From NCBI RefSeq assembly GCF_013456555.2, contig NZ_CP059154.1, positions 3,534,001-3,598,000 of the forward strand: a stretch of 64,000 nt of DNA, in the 5' to 3' direction. Positions 1-8,469 of the stretch are shown one piece after another (position 1 is the stretch's first letter; every line of letters starts with the position of its first letter). Below the pieces are notes generated by a model. That model ran no database searches. It was not told the origin of the DNA and was given only the letters and a program-made list of their open reading frames with translations. Source of the DNA: Natrinema zhouii (GTDB lineage: Archaea > Halobacteriota > Halobacteria > Halobacteriales > Natrialbaceae). The position numbers and the translations under genes are program-made.

Positions 1-156
1 GAGATCGTCGAGCGGACCGGGAGCTACTCGCTATCGTTCTACATCGTCGCCGCAACGCTCCTCGTCGGCCTCGCCTCCATGGCGCTCCTGCGCTTCGATA
101 TCAACGGCATCAAAGCGGACAACCAGAGCACGAGCGGACAGCCGACGCTGGATTGA
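1..156 (+). CDS. C-terminal end of a membrane transporter, probably MFS (partial)
   Basis: The window opens inside a reading frame that ends at a TGA at 154-156. The visible 51 residues hold one complete hydrophobic segment (about residues 9-30) followed by a short polar cytoplasmic-type tail, the usual ending of a 12-helix major facilitator transporter. It sits directly upstream of a formate-dehydrogenase-like pair on the same strand, so an oxalate/formate-type antiporter is an attractive guess, but too little sequence is present to assign a substrate. The start and most of the protein lie outside the window. Confidence 0.55.
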   Translation, partial: EIVERTGSYSLSFYIVAATLLVGLASMALLRFDINGIKADNQSTSGQPTLD

Positions 157-321
157 GAGACGACTATCGATCGCTCGTGACATCCGGTTCCGTTCCGACT
201 CACGTGCGTCGGTCGTCGAGACGAACGTCCGGCCCTGAAATGCGGACAGTTACCTGGTCGCTCCAGACACCACCGGCACTGCGAGCCGGCGATCCCGTTG
301 CGGTCGGCAGATACCCACACT

Positions 322-330
322 GAAATACCT
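322..330 (+). promoter_or_regulatory. TATA-like promoter element of the formate-dehydrogenase-like operon
   Basis: The AT-rich stretch GAAATACCT is centred about 25 bp before the ATG at 350 and 16 bp before the ATG at 341. That spacing would place the transcript start at or very near the second ATG, as in leaderless haloarchaeal messages. Inferred from spacing only. Confidence 0.35.
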
Positions 331-340
331 TGAATACAAG

Positions 341-1873
341 ATGGCATCGATGACTGATACCACGCCCGCGGTCGAGCGGTCGCCGATCCTCAGGGTCGCG
401 ACCGATCCGACGCCTACCGGCCGCGAAACCGCGTACGAAACGGCGCGTAGCAGAGCCGACTCGGTTCCCGTCGTTCGGACGGGACCGACCGGAATCACCG
501 CGTACGACCCGCTGGTACTCGCTACCGTCGACGGACGAACGGCCTTCCACCCCGGTCCGGACCACGAAGCGATCGCCGAGATCGTCAGTGCGCTCGAGAC
601 CGGCGAATTACGTTCCGACGACGCCGCCGCGATCGTCGAACACGAGCCGGAGACGCGCTCGCTCCCCGTCCCCGAAACTGGTCCATTGGCCGCCGGACGA
701 CGCGACGTCCTCGGGCCGTGCGGGTGGGTCAACCCGCTGGCACCGAGCGACTACGATCTCGTCTCGCCCGAGCGCGACGCGAGCGGGGTCCAAGATATCG
801 GCCTGCTCGGACGCGGTCGCGGCGACGCGGCCGCCGACGAGAACGTCGGCGAGACGTGGGCCGAGATCCGCGAGACTGACGGCGACCCGGTCGTCGTCGT
901 CAACGCGAACGACACCGACGGCCGCCAGCAGATCGATAGGACGCTGCTCGAGAGCGCCCCGATCGCCGTCCTCGACGGGATCGCTACGATCGCCGAGCAC
1001 GTCGGCGCAGCCGACGCAGTACTGTACGTCAACGAAACCGAGACGGGGCTCCACCGCCACCTCGAGGCGGCCATCGACGCGGCCGAAGACCACCTCTCGG
1101 TCGTTCCCCAGCTCGTCGCCGGTCCGGACGAGTACCGTGCCGGCGCGCCGACCGCGGCGCTCGAGGCCCTCGAAGGGAACGACCGGATCGAGCCCCGGAT
1201 CCAGCCACCGTCGCCGGCGGTTCACGGCCTCTATGGCCGGCCGACCGCGATCCACTCCGTGCGGACGGTGCTGCAGGTTCGACGAGCGCTGCAGGACGGG
1301 ACGCCGACCGACGCGGGCGAACGCGACCCCGGCACCCGTCTGTTCGCCGTTACCGGCGACGTGTCGGCACCCGCGACCGTCGAACTCGGCGACGACGACA
1401 CGCTCGAGTCCGCTCTCGAGGCCGTCGACCTCGAGGGCACTCTCAAGATGGCCGCCGTGGGCGACGTCTTCGGCGGGATCACTCGGACCCTCGACGTGGA
1501 CGCGACCCGGAGCGGGCTGGCCGGTGCTGGCCTCGGGACGGAGGGCGTGGTCGAGTTGCTGAACGGTGACCGCTGTGCGGTCGCCACCGCCGGCGAGCGG
1601 GCGCGGTTCGCCGCCACCGAGAACAGCGGCCGCTGTGTCCCCGGCCGCGAGGGGACGAAACAGCTCACCGAACTCCTGCGCGACGTCTATCGGGGCTCGT
1701 TCGACCTCGCGAAGATCCGCGAACTGGGCCGGACGATGGAGCGGACGAGCAACTGCCGGATCGGCGCACACGCGCCGCGCCCGGTAACGACGGCGATGGA
1801 CGAGTTCGAACCGGAGTTCCGCGCGCACGCCGACGGCCGCTGTCCGAGCGGCACCTGTTCCGATAAATTATGA
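341..1873 (+). CDS. Degenerate NuoF/FdsB-type subunit partnering a formate-dehydrogenase-like enzyme
   Basis: A 510-residue protein with the overall plan of NuoF/HoxF/FdsB flavoprotein subunits: an N-terminal thioredoxin-like region (about 15-90), an FMN/NAD region (about 125-330) and the C-terminal iron-sulfur region. Recognisable landmarks are GLLGRGRG (154-161) in place of the FMN loop, GLYGRPTAIHSV near 300, and ENSGRCVPGREGT at 427-439. The first 126 residues contain no cysteine, so the 2Fe-2S site is gone. Only Cys432 and Cys472 remain of the four 4Fe-4S ligands (positions 429 and 435 are Ser and Gly). The usual acidic NADE-type motif reads NANDTDG (188-194). It overlaps the next gene by ATGA, so the two are co-translated. 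Probably a structural or electron-relay-free partner. The ATG at 350 is an alternative start. Confidence 0.75.
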   Translation: MASMTDTTPAVERSPILRVATDPTPTGRETAYETARSRADSVPVVRTGPTGITAYDPLVLATVDGRTAFHPGPDHEAIAEIVSALETGELRSDDAAAIVEHEPETRSLPVPETGPLAAGRRDVLGPCGWVNPLAPSDYDLVSPERDASGVQDIGLLGRGRGDAAADENVGETWAEIRETDGDPVVVVNANDTDGRQQIDRTLLESAPIAVLDGIATIAEHVGAADAVLYVNETETGLHRHLEAAIDAAEDHLSVVPQLVAGPDEYRAGAPTAALEALEGNDRIEPRIQPPSPAVHGLYGRPTAIHSVRTVLQVRRALQDGTPTDAGERDPGTRLFAVTGDVSAPATVELGDDDTLESALEAVDLEGTLKMAAVGDVFGGITRTLDVDATRSGLAGAGLGTEGVVELLNGDRCAVATAGERARFAATENSGRCVPGREGTKQLTELLRDVYRGSFDLAKIRELGRTMERTSNCRIGAHAPRPVTTAMDEFEPEFRAHADGRCPSGTCSDKL

Positions 1874-4800
1874 GTACGAACACGAACACGAACGAGACGC
1901 TTCCAGGCGTTCCAGACCTCATCGACCCGCAAGAAGAGACACCGGTCACGGCCGAGTTCGAGACCGGAACCGCGAACGATCCGGACGTCGGCACTCGCGA
2001 CGCCGAGTCGACGACCGTGACGGTCAACGGCGAACCGGTGACCGTCCCGGAAGGCGCGACGGTTATCGACGCAATGCAGTCGGTCGACGACGACGTCGTC
2101 AGCGTCGACCCCGGTGCGGACGGCGTCGAAGACGACGCCGACGTACCCGCGCTCTGTCACTACGACCGCGGCGGCGACTGCAGCGACGAGATCGGCCCGC
2201 GCAGCGAGTGTCGGACCTGCATGGTCGAGACCGAAGAGCACGGGCTCGTACCGTCCTGTTCGTTCCCGGCCGAGGACGGCCTCACCGTCGAAACGGACAC
2301 GCCCGACGCCGAGGAGAGCCGCAGCGTCAACCTCGATCTGGTCCTCTCGAATCACAACCTCCGCTGTACGACCTGCAACGGCAACGGCCGCTGCGAACTG
2401 CAGAGCACGGCGATCAGCGAGGACGTCGACCATCCCCGCTACGGGGTCTTCGACGAGCGCGATCAGTACGAACCGCTCGACGACACCTCCTCGTTCATCC
2501 AGATCGACCGCAACAAGTGTATCCTCTGTAACCGCTGCGTCGACGGCTGTAACGACGTGCAGGCAGAGGGCGTGCTCCGCATCGAGGGCCACGGCGAGGA
2601 CACCCGCATCGGCTTCCAGTCCGACGCCGAGACGATGGCCGACTCCGACTGCGTCTCCTGTGGCCACTGCGCGACGGTCTGTCCGACGGGCGCGCTGACC
2701 GAGAAGGGGATCGGCGGTGTCGCGACCCTCCCGCTGCCCGGCTTCACCCAGCGCAACTCGATCGGGAACGTCATCGAACACGAGGACGCGGAGACGCTCG
2801 ACGACACGACCGCGCCGAACCGGTCGCCGGCCCCCGGCGGCGACCTCACGATCGGTACCGGCGCGACCATGAACAGCGAGCAGCGCGGCGTCGCCGGGTT
2901 CATGGAGAAGGCGAAGCGGAAACTCGGGAAGGCGGCAGACGAGTACGGTCGGAAGGCGTTCCTCGCCGGCGAGCACACCGCCGAATCGATCGCGGCGAAC
3001 ACGCTCCCCGAGGGCTACCTGTTCGACATCGCCGACGCGGTCAGCGACTACCGACTGAGCAAGATCGACAAGGCGGAGACGACCTGCGGGTTCTGCGCCG
3101 TCGGCTGTCGCTTCGAGATGTGGGGCAAAGACGGCGACTCGCTCGGCGTCGTCCCCGTCGACGACCCCGACGACGCGCCCGCGAACAACTTCTCGACCTG
3201 CGTGAAGGGGAAGTTCGGCCACGAGTTCGCCAACAGCGAGAATCGGCTCACGAGCCCGCTCGTCCGGAACGACCGCGGCGAACTCGAGGAAGCAACGTGG
3301 GACGAAGCGCTGGACCTCGTCGCCGAACGGCTCACCGAGATCCGGGACGAACACGGCGTCGACGCGATCGGCAGCCTCGCGTCCTCGAAGGGCAGCAACG
3401 AGGAGGCCTACCTCGTCCAGAAGTTCGCCCGGCAGGTGCTCGGGTCCAAGAACATCGACAACTGCGCGCGGCTCTGTCACTCCTCGACGGTGGCGGCGCT
3501 CCAGCAGACGGTCGGCTTCGGCGCGATGACTAACCGCATCAACGAGGACGTCGGCGAGGCCGACGCCTACCTCATCAGCGGTTCGAACACCACGGAGTCC
3601 CACCCGGTGCTGGCGACGCGCATCAAGCGGAACGTCAGGGACGGTGCCGACCTCGTCGTCTTCGACCCGCGGAAGGTCGGCATCGCCGAGCACGCCGACC
3701 AGTACACCCGGACGACCCCCGGATACGACGTGACGTGGCTCAACGGGCTCATCCGGTACATCATCGAACACGACCTCCACGACGAGGCGTTCATCGAGCG
3801 CAACACGAAGAACTTCGAGGAGCTGAAAGAGAAGGTGCAGGCCTTTACGCCGGAGACGGTCGAGGAACTGGCCGGCGTCTCCCCCGAGGAACTCGCGTCG
3901 GCCGCCGAGACACTCGCCGAGGCCGACTCCGTCGTGTTCGGCTGGGCGATGGGGATGACCCAGCAGAGCACCGGCACCGACAACCTGCTGGCGATGGCCG
4001 ACCTCGCGCTCGTGCTGGGCCAACTCGGCAAGCCGGGCGCCGGCCTCTCGCCGTTCCGCGGCCAGAACAACGTCCAGGGCGGCGGCGGAGACATGGGGAC
4101 GCTCCCCGGGAGTCTCCCCGGCTATCAGGACCCGGCCGACGACGAGGTCGGCCAGAAGTTCGCCGAGGTGTGGGGCGAGCGACCGCCCGAAGAGCCCGGC
4201 CTCACGGTGCCGGAGATGCTCGCGGAGGCCCACGAGGGCAACCTGCGCGGGATGTACGTCGTCGGCGAGAACCCCGCGCTCTCCGAACCCGACATCGATC
4301 ACGCCGGGGAGGCGCTCGCGGACCTCGAGTTCCTCGTCGTGCAGGACATCTTCATGACGGAGACCGCCGAGCACGCCGACGTGATCCTGCCGGCGGCGAC
4401 CTCGCCGGAGAAACACGGCACGTTCACGAACACCGAGCGCCGGATCCAGCGGGTCCGGCCCAGCGCCGAGCCGCCGGGAGCGGCCAAACAGGACTGGGAG
4501 ATCACCCAGGCGCTCGCCGAGCGGATGGGCTACGACTGGGGCTACGACCACCCGCGCGAGATCATGGACGAGATCAGCTCGCTCACCCCGATCTACGGCG
4601 GCGTGAGCTACGACCGACTGGAAGACGGCGAGGAACACGGCCTCCAGTGGCCGGTTCCCGACGAGGACCACCCCGGAACGCCCTACCTCTACGACTACGA
4701 GGAGGGCAACTTCAACTTCGAGGACGGAAAGGCGCGGTTCGTCCCCGCGGACGGCGGCCACCCCGGAGAGTTGCCCGACGAAGAATTCCCGCTCACGCTC

Positions 4801-5211
4801 ACGTCGGGGCGCGTGCTCTACCACTGGCACACCGGCCAGATCACTCGCCGCGTCGAAGGGCTGATGAGCCACGTCGGTCAGAGCTTCGTCGAGATCCATC
4901 CCGAGACGGCCGCCGACCTCGGCGTCGAAGACGGAGAATACGTCCGCGTCGAATCCCGTCGCGGCGAGATCGTCGTGAAGGCGCAGGTCACCGACCGCGT
5001 CGGCGAGGGAACGCTGTTCATCCCGATGCACTTCGCGACCGGCGCGGTCAACAAGCTCACCCAAGAGACGTTCGACCCGCAGGCCGGCATCCCCGAGTAC
5101 AAGATCTCGAGCGTCCGGCTCGAGGCGCTCGGTGCGGAGACCGACGAAGCGGTGTTGGAGACGCCGGACGTCAGTGCCAGTAGCGGTCCGAACGTCGCCA
5201 GCGACGACTGA
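1870..5211 (+). CDS. fdhA: Formate-dehydrogenase-like molybdopterin oxidoreductase with NuoG-type iron-sulfur N-terminus
   Basis: A 1113-residue catalytic subunit of the bis-MGD molybdenum/tungsten enzyme family, probably oxidising formate to CO2 in the cytoplasm (no signal peptide). In order: a 2Fe-2S ferredoxin domain (Cys96, 114, 117, 130), a His/Cys 4Fe-4S site (His162, Cys166, 169, 175), two 4Fe-4S ferredoxin clusters (Cys217-227 and Cys261-271), a weakly conserved linker of about 120 residues, the catalytic-domain 4Fe-4S site (Cys406, 409, 413, 444) and the molybdopterin and dinucleotide-binding domains. CARLCHSST places the metal-ligand Cys536 beside His537, the Cys-His pair typical of formate dehydrogenases. 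This is the FdsA/FdhF2 plan known from NAD-linked enzymes, yet the NuoF-like partner encoded just upstream lacks its cofactor motifs. Confidence 0.88.
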   Translation: MSTNTNTNETLPGVPDLIDPQEETPVTAEFETGTANDPDVGTRDAESTTVTVNGEPVTVPEGATVIDAMQSVDDDVVSVDPGADGVEDDADVPALCHYDRGGDCSDEIGPRSECRTCMVETEEHGLVPSCSFPAEDGLTVETDTPDAEESRSVNLDLVLSNHNLRCTTCNGNGRCELQSTAISEDVDHPRYGVFDERDQYEPLDDTSSFIQIDRNKCILCNRCVDGCNDVQAEGVLRIEGHGEDTRIGFQSDAETMADSDCVSCGHCATVCPTGALTEKGIGGVATLPLPGFTQRNSIGNVIEHEDAETLDDTTAPNRSPAPGGDLTIGTGATMNSEQRGVAGFMEKAKRKLGKAADEYGRKAFLAGEHTAESIAANTLPEGYLFDIADAVSDYRLSKIDKAETTCGFCAVGCRFEMWGKDGDSLGVVPVDDPDDAPANNFSTCVKGKFGHEFANSENRLTSPLVRNDRGELEEATWDEALDLVAERLTEIRDEHGVDAIGSLASSKGSNEEAYLVQKFARQVLGSKNIDNCARLCHSSTVAALQQTVGFGAMTNRINEDVGEADAYLISGSNTTESHPVLATRIKRNVRDGADLVVFDPRKVGIAEHADQYTRTTPGYDVTWLNGLIRYIIEHDLHDEAFIERNTKNFEELKEKVQAFTPETVEELAGVSPEELASAAETLAEADSVVFGWAMGMTQQSTGTDNLLAMADLALVLGQLGKPGAGLSPFRGQNNVQGGGGDMGTLPGSLPGYQDPADDEVGQKFAEVWGERPPEEPGLTVPEMLAEAHEGNLRGMYVVGENPALSEPDIDHAGEALADLEFLVVQDIFMTETAEHADVILPAATSPEKHGTFTNTERRIQRVRPSAEPPGAAKQDWEITQALAERMGYDWGYDHPREIMDEISSLTPIYGGVSYDRLEDGEEHGLQWPVPDEDHPGTPYLYDYEEGNFNFEDGKARFVPADGGHPGELPDEEFPLTLTSGRVLYHWHTGQITRRVEGLMSHVGQSFVEIHPETAADLGVEDGEYVRVESRRGEIVVKAQVTDRVGEGTLFIPMHFATGAVNKLTQETFDPQAGIPEYKISSVRLEALGAETDEAVLETPDVSASSGPNVASDD

Positions 5212-5262
5212 CGTCCGACCGAACTCGTCGCGCTCCGTTTCGGGGCCGCGACGGACGACAAC

Positions 5263-5270
5263 CTTCTATA
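5263..5270 (+). promoter_or_regulatory. TATA-like element before the TrxR-like flavoprotein gene
   Basis: TTCTATAC is centred about 27 bp before the ATG at 5294. This supports that ATG as a leaderless start, and suggests the gene has its own promoter apart from the formate-dehydrogenase-like pair. Confidence 0.4.
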
Positions 5271-5293
5271 CCCGCGACGGGCAACGAACGGGC

Positions 5294-6031
5294 ATGCGAG
5301 ACGTCTGTATCGTCGGCGGGGGCGTCGCCGGCCTCGCCGCCTCGATCTTCACCGCACGCGCGGGACTGGATACCCTCGTCATCGACGGGGGCGAATCGAT
5401 CCTCGCGCGCAACGCCAGCCTCGAGAACTATCCCGGCTTTCCCGAAGGCGTCGACGCGCGCCGCTACCTGCGACTGAGCCGCGAACAGGCCCGCAACGCT
5501 GGCGCCGAGTTCGAACTCGGTCGGGTCACGAGCACGGAACTGGTCGACGAGACGGATCTCGAGGCCGGTTTCGTCCTCGAGACCGAGGGCGGCGAGCCCC
5601 TCGAGGCGCGGCGGGTGATCGCGGCCTCGTGGTCGGACAGCGAGTATCTCGTCCCGCTCGACGTGGGTCGCATCCAGCGCGGGAGCAAATACTTCGTCGA
5701 TACCGACGAGGCCGGCCGGACGGCCGTCGACGGCGTCTACGCCGCGGGCCGACTCGCGGAGGAACCCCACCAGACGATCGTCGCCGCGGGGCACGGTGCG
5801 AAGGTCGCCCTCGCCGCGATCCACGATTCGGACGCGAACTTCTATCACGACTGGGTCGCGCCGGAAGGCTACTTCACCGGCCGCGGGCGCGAGGTGCCGC
5901 CGGGCTGTGAGGAAATCGACGACGCGGAACGACGCGAGCGAGACGAAAAAGCGAGGGCCCGCATGCTCGAGGCCTTCGAGGAACCGCTCGACGAAGAGCC
6001 GACGATGCATCCCAGCGTCGAACGGGATTGA
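5294..6031 (+). CDS. Thioredoxin-reductase-like FAD protein lacking the CxxC and NADPH domain
   Basis: A 245-residue flavoprotein. The N-terminus VCIVGGGVAGLAAS is a classic FAD Rossmann fingerprint, ENYPGFP (about 39-45) is the TrxR family signature, and DGVYAAGRLAE (about 149-160) is the second FAD motif. The central NADPH-binding domain and the redox CxxC of bona fide thioredoxin reductases are both missing; the protein is about 60-70 residues shorter than the family norm and has an acidic C-terminal tail instead. It may therefore be a single-domain flavoprotein needing a partner for reduction. The reading frame extends further upstream, but the ATG at 5294 fits the TATA spacing and the start of the Rossmann fold. 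Confidence 0.75.
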   Translation: MRDVCIVGGGVAGLAASIFTARAGLDTLVIDGGESILARNASLENYPGFPEGVDARRYLRLSREQARNAGAEFELGRVTSTELVDETDLEAGFVLETEGGEPLEARRVIAASWSDSEYLVPLDVGRIQRGSKYFVDTDEAGRTAVDGVYAAGRLAEEPHQTIVAAGHGAKVALAAIHDSDANFYHDWVAPEGYFTGRGREVPPGCEEIDDAERRERDEKARARMLEAFEEPLDEEPTMHPSVERD

Positions 6032-6131
6032 GCACCAGCATTCGCGTCGAATCGCCGTTTTCACGAACCGGACCGCCCCCCGTGAGTTAACACGGTCCGC
6101 GTCGAACTCCCGTACTGGTTCTTTCGCGACG

Positions 6132-8279
6132 ATGAACGGGACGAATCGACGGAATCCGGAACAGCGATCGCTCGCCACGGCCGCGGAACGAGACGCGCTC
6201 GGTGCCGCGACCGGATACGCTCGAGCGCACGGACTCACGACGCCAGCCGAGGCGGCCTATCTCGAGGCGCTCGATGATGCACGCCGGGAGATTCTGCACC
6301 GGTTCGTTCGCGGCGTGCTTCGCGGCGATCCGAACGGGCTCCCCGACTCGCGTCTCGTGGCGCTCGAGTCGCTGTCGTCGGCTCCGGTCGTTCCGGACGC
6401 ACCCGACCCGCTTTCGGCCCTCGAGCGGGAGCGACTGCAGTCGATCGTCGCGCCGCGTCCCGAGGCGTGTCGCCGGCTCGCGCTCGTTCCGTTGCCCGCG
6501 TCCGGAAGCGTCCTGATCGCGGGCATCGCGGCGAGACACGGCTACGACCGGTTCCGACTGGTCGGGCCGGTCCATCGCTGGTCGGCGGACGGTGACGCGG
6601 ATTCGTCACCGCCGACGGACGCCGACCGAGTCGCCCATCCGGTGGAACTCGTCCCGATGCTCGAGCGCGAGGGCGCGTTCAGCGACGCCGAGCAGGCCGA
6701 ACGGATCCGGGCGGAAGTGGCCGAGAGCGTCGCCAACCTCGCGCTCGCACGACTCGCCGCGGCCGTGCATGCACAGGTCGAACCGGAGCCGGACTCCGGA
6801 TCGCCGCTCGAGACCGTCGCGAGCGGGATTTCGGCCGCCGACGCCGCCGCGCCGTTCGAGCGGATCGTCACCGACGGCCACCCCTTCCATCCCAGCGGCA
6901 AGATCCGACGCGGAATGACCCCTGCCGAGGGACTCGCGTACGCGCCCGAGTTCACCGACCGGATCGATCTCCGCTTCGTCGCGATCGACCGGGAGTACGC
7001 CCTCGAGACGCGCGCGACGGGTGCCGACCGGTCGACCGCTCGGCTGCTCGACGCGTTCGACGGGCTCGAAGGCGCGCTCGAGCGGGCGCTCCCTGCGGCG
7101 CGCGAACCCGGCGAGTACGCCGTCGTTCCCGTCCATCCGCTCCAGTACCATCGCACGATTCCGGACCGCTACGCCAGCCAGCGTGCAGACGGCCGCGTCG
7201 TTCCCCTCCCCGAGTACGCGCAGCCGGCGATGCCGCAGCTCAACCTCCGGACGGTGGTTCCGTACGAGACCGAACGAACCGGAGACGGGCCGCTGCCACG
7301 CTGCAAGCTCGCGATTCCCGTCCAGACGACGAACGTCGTTCGAACGCTGTCGCCAAATGCCGTGGCGAACGGCCCACAGGTGACCGACGTCGTGCGAACG
7401 ATCGAGGAGCGGGAATCGCTCGAGACGCTGGGGCTGCTGGCCGAACCCGCGGCGACGTGCTACTACCCGCCCGGCGGCCCTCACTCGAGCGGCGAGGGAT
7501 ACGACGACGCTCGCCACCTCTCGGGTCTCCTTCGGACGCCGCCGGCTGAGCATCCGCTCGTGACTGACGATACCGTTCCGGTGGTGGCCTCGAGTCTCGT
7601 CGCCGACTCACCGGCCAGCGGACGGCCGCTCGTCTGCGACCTGATCGATCGGTACGGGGCGAACCGGGGGGAGACGAGCACCGCGGACGCGGCGCTCGCG
7701 TTCGTCGAGCAGTACGCGAGCGTCGTCGTCCCCGAACAGCTCCTGGTGCTCTGTACGTACGGGATCGCCCTCGAGAGCCACCTCCAGAACAGTCTGATCG
7801 TCTTCGACCGCGAAGACGCCCGTCCGGAAGCGACCCTGGTGCGCGACCTCGGCGGGATTCGGGTCCACGGGGACCGTCTCGCCGAGCACGGACTCTCCCT
7901 CGAGCCGTATCCGGAATCGGACGTGGACGCCGACAGTGAGGCCGATCTCCACCGGAAGCTGTACTACGCGCTCTTCCAGAATCACCTCGCGGAACTCATC
8001 GCGACGATCTGCGACGAACTCGGCGTCGACGAACGGGCCTGCTGGGAACGGATCCGCGAGCAGTGCGAACGGGCCTTCGAGCGTGCTCGAGCGGCGGATG
8101 CGGTTCCCGAGGCACGGATCCGACGCGACGAGCGGGCGCTGTTCGCGGAACCGACGGTCCACAAGGCGCTGACAGCGATGCGGCTGCGGGGCAAGCGCCA
8201 CGAGTACGTGACGAGTGCGGTGTCGAACCCGCTCTCTCCGGACGGACGGCAGCGGATCGATCGCCGCGATGGGACGTAG
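6132..8279 (+). CDS. IucA/IucC-family siderophore synthetase
   Basis: A 715-residue NRPS-independent siderophore (NIS) synthetase, which condenses a citrate or dicarboxylate with an amine or hydroxamate using ATP. Diagnostic motifs: GHPFHPSGKIRRG (phosphate-binding region), VPVHPLQYH, KLAIPVQTTNVVRTLS, ESHLQNSLIVF and the RDLGGIRV metal/ATP site. The C-terminal FhuF-like ferric-reductase segment follows. It is somewhat longer than bacterial IucA/IucC (about 580-620), mainly at the N-terminus. The ATG at 6132 was chosen because upstream codons overlap the preceding gene and carry no family sequence. No other siderophore gene (lysine monooxygenase, diaminobutyrate pathway, acetyltransferase) is visible nearby, so its partners must be elsewhere. 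Confidence 0.87.
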   Translation: MNGTNRRNPEQRSLATAAERDALGAATGYARAHGLTTPAEAAYLEALDDARREILHRFVRGVLRGDPNGLPDSRLVALESLSSAPVVPDAPDPLSALERERLQSIVAPRPEACRRLALVPLPASGSVLIAGIAARHGYDRFRLVGPVHRWSADGDADSSPPTDADRVAHPVELVPMLEREGAFSDAEQAERIRAEVAESVANLALARLAAAVHAQVEPEPDSGSPLETVASGISAADAAAPFERIVTDGHPFHPSGKIRRGMTPAEGLAYAPEFTDRIDLRFVAIDREYALETRATGADRSTARLLDAFDGLEGALERALPAAREPGEYAVVPVHPLQYHRTIPDRYASQRADGRVVPLPEYAQPAMPQLNLRTVVPYETERTGDGPLPRCKLAIPVQTTNVVRTLSPNAVANGPQVTDVVRTIEERESLETLGLLAEPAATCYYPPGGPHSSGEGYDDARHLSGLLRTPPAEHPLVTDDTVPVVASSLVADSPASGRPLVCDLIDRYGANRGETSTADAALAFVEQYASVVVPEQLLVLCTYGIALESHLQNSLIVFDREDARPEATLVRDLGGIRVHGDRLAEHGLSLEPYPESDVDADSEADLHRKLYYALFQNHLAELIATICDELGVDERACWERIREQCERAFERARAADAVPEARIRRDERALFAEPTVHKALTAMRLRGKRHEYVTSAVSNPLSPDGRQRIDRRDGT

Positions 8280-8437
8280 TGGGTCTCGCCGTTCTCCGTT
8301 CGGCCCGAACGGGCTACGGGCCTGAGCGGGCTACGGACTCGTTCGGAGGAGCGACTGACGCGAAGGGGGAGGCCTGCGATGTCGTCGCCGATCACACGCC
8401 GGTTCCGGTCGCGACAGTCTGCCGACGCCCCGCTACG

Positions 8438-8446
8438 CTTAACATA
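8438..8446 (+). promoter_or_regulatory. TATA-like element of coaBC
   Basis: GCTTAACAT is centred about 28 bp before the coaBC ATG, the spacing expected for a leaderless haloarchaeal transcript. Confidence 0.4.
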
Positions 8447-8469
8447 CCCCGAGAGAGACTAGCAGACGA

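Noticed and set aside
1687..5064. A 1125-codon open frame on the minus strand opposite the formate-dehydrogenase-like gene
   Set aside because: It lacks any domain and mirrors the codons of a well-defined enzyme. GC-rich haloarchaeal genes often leave long antisense frames open.
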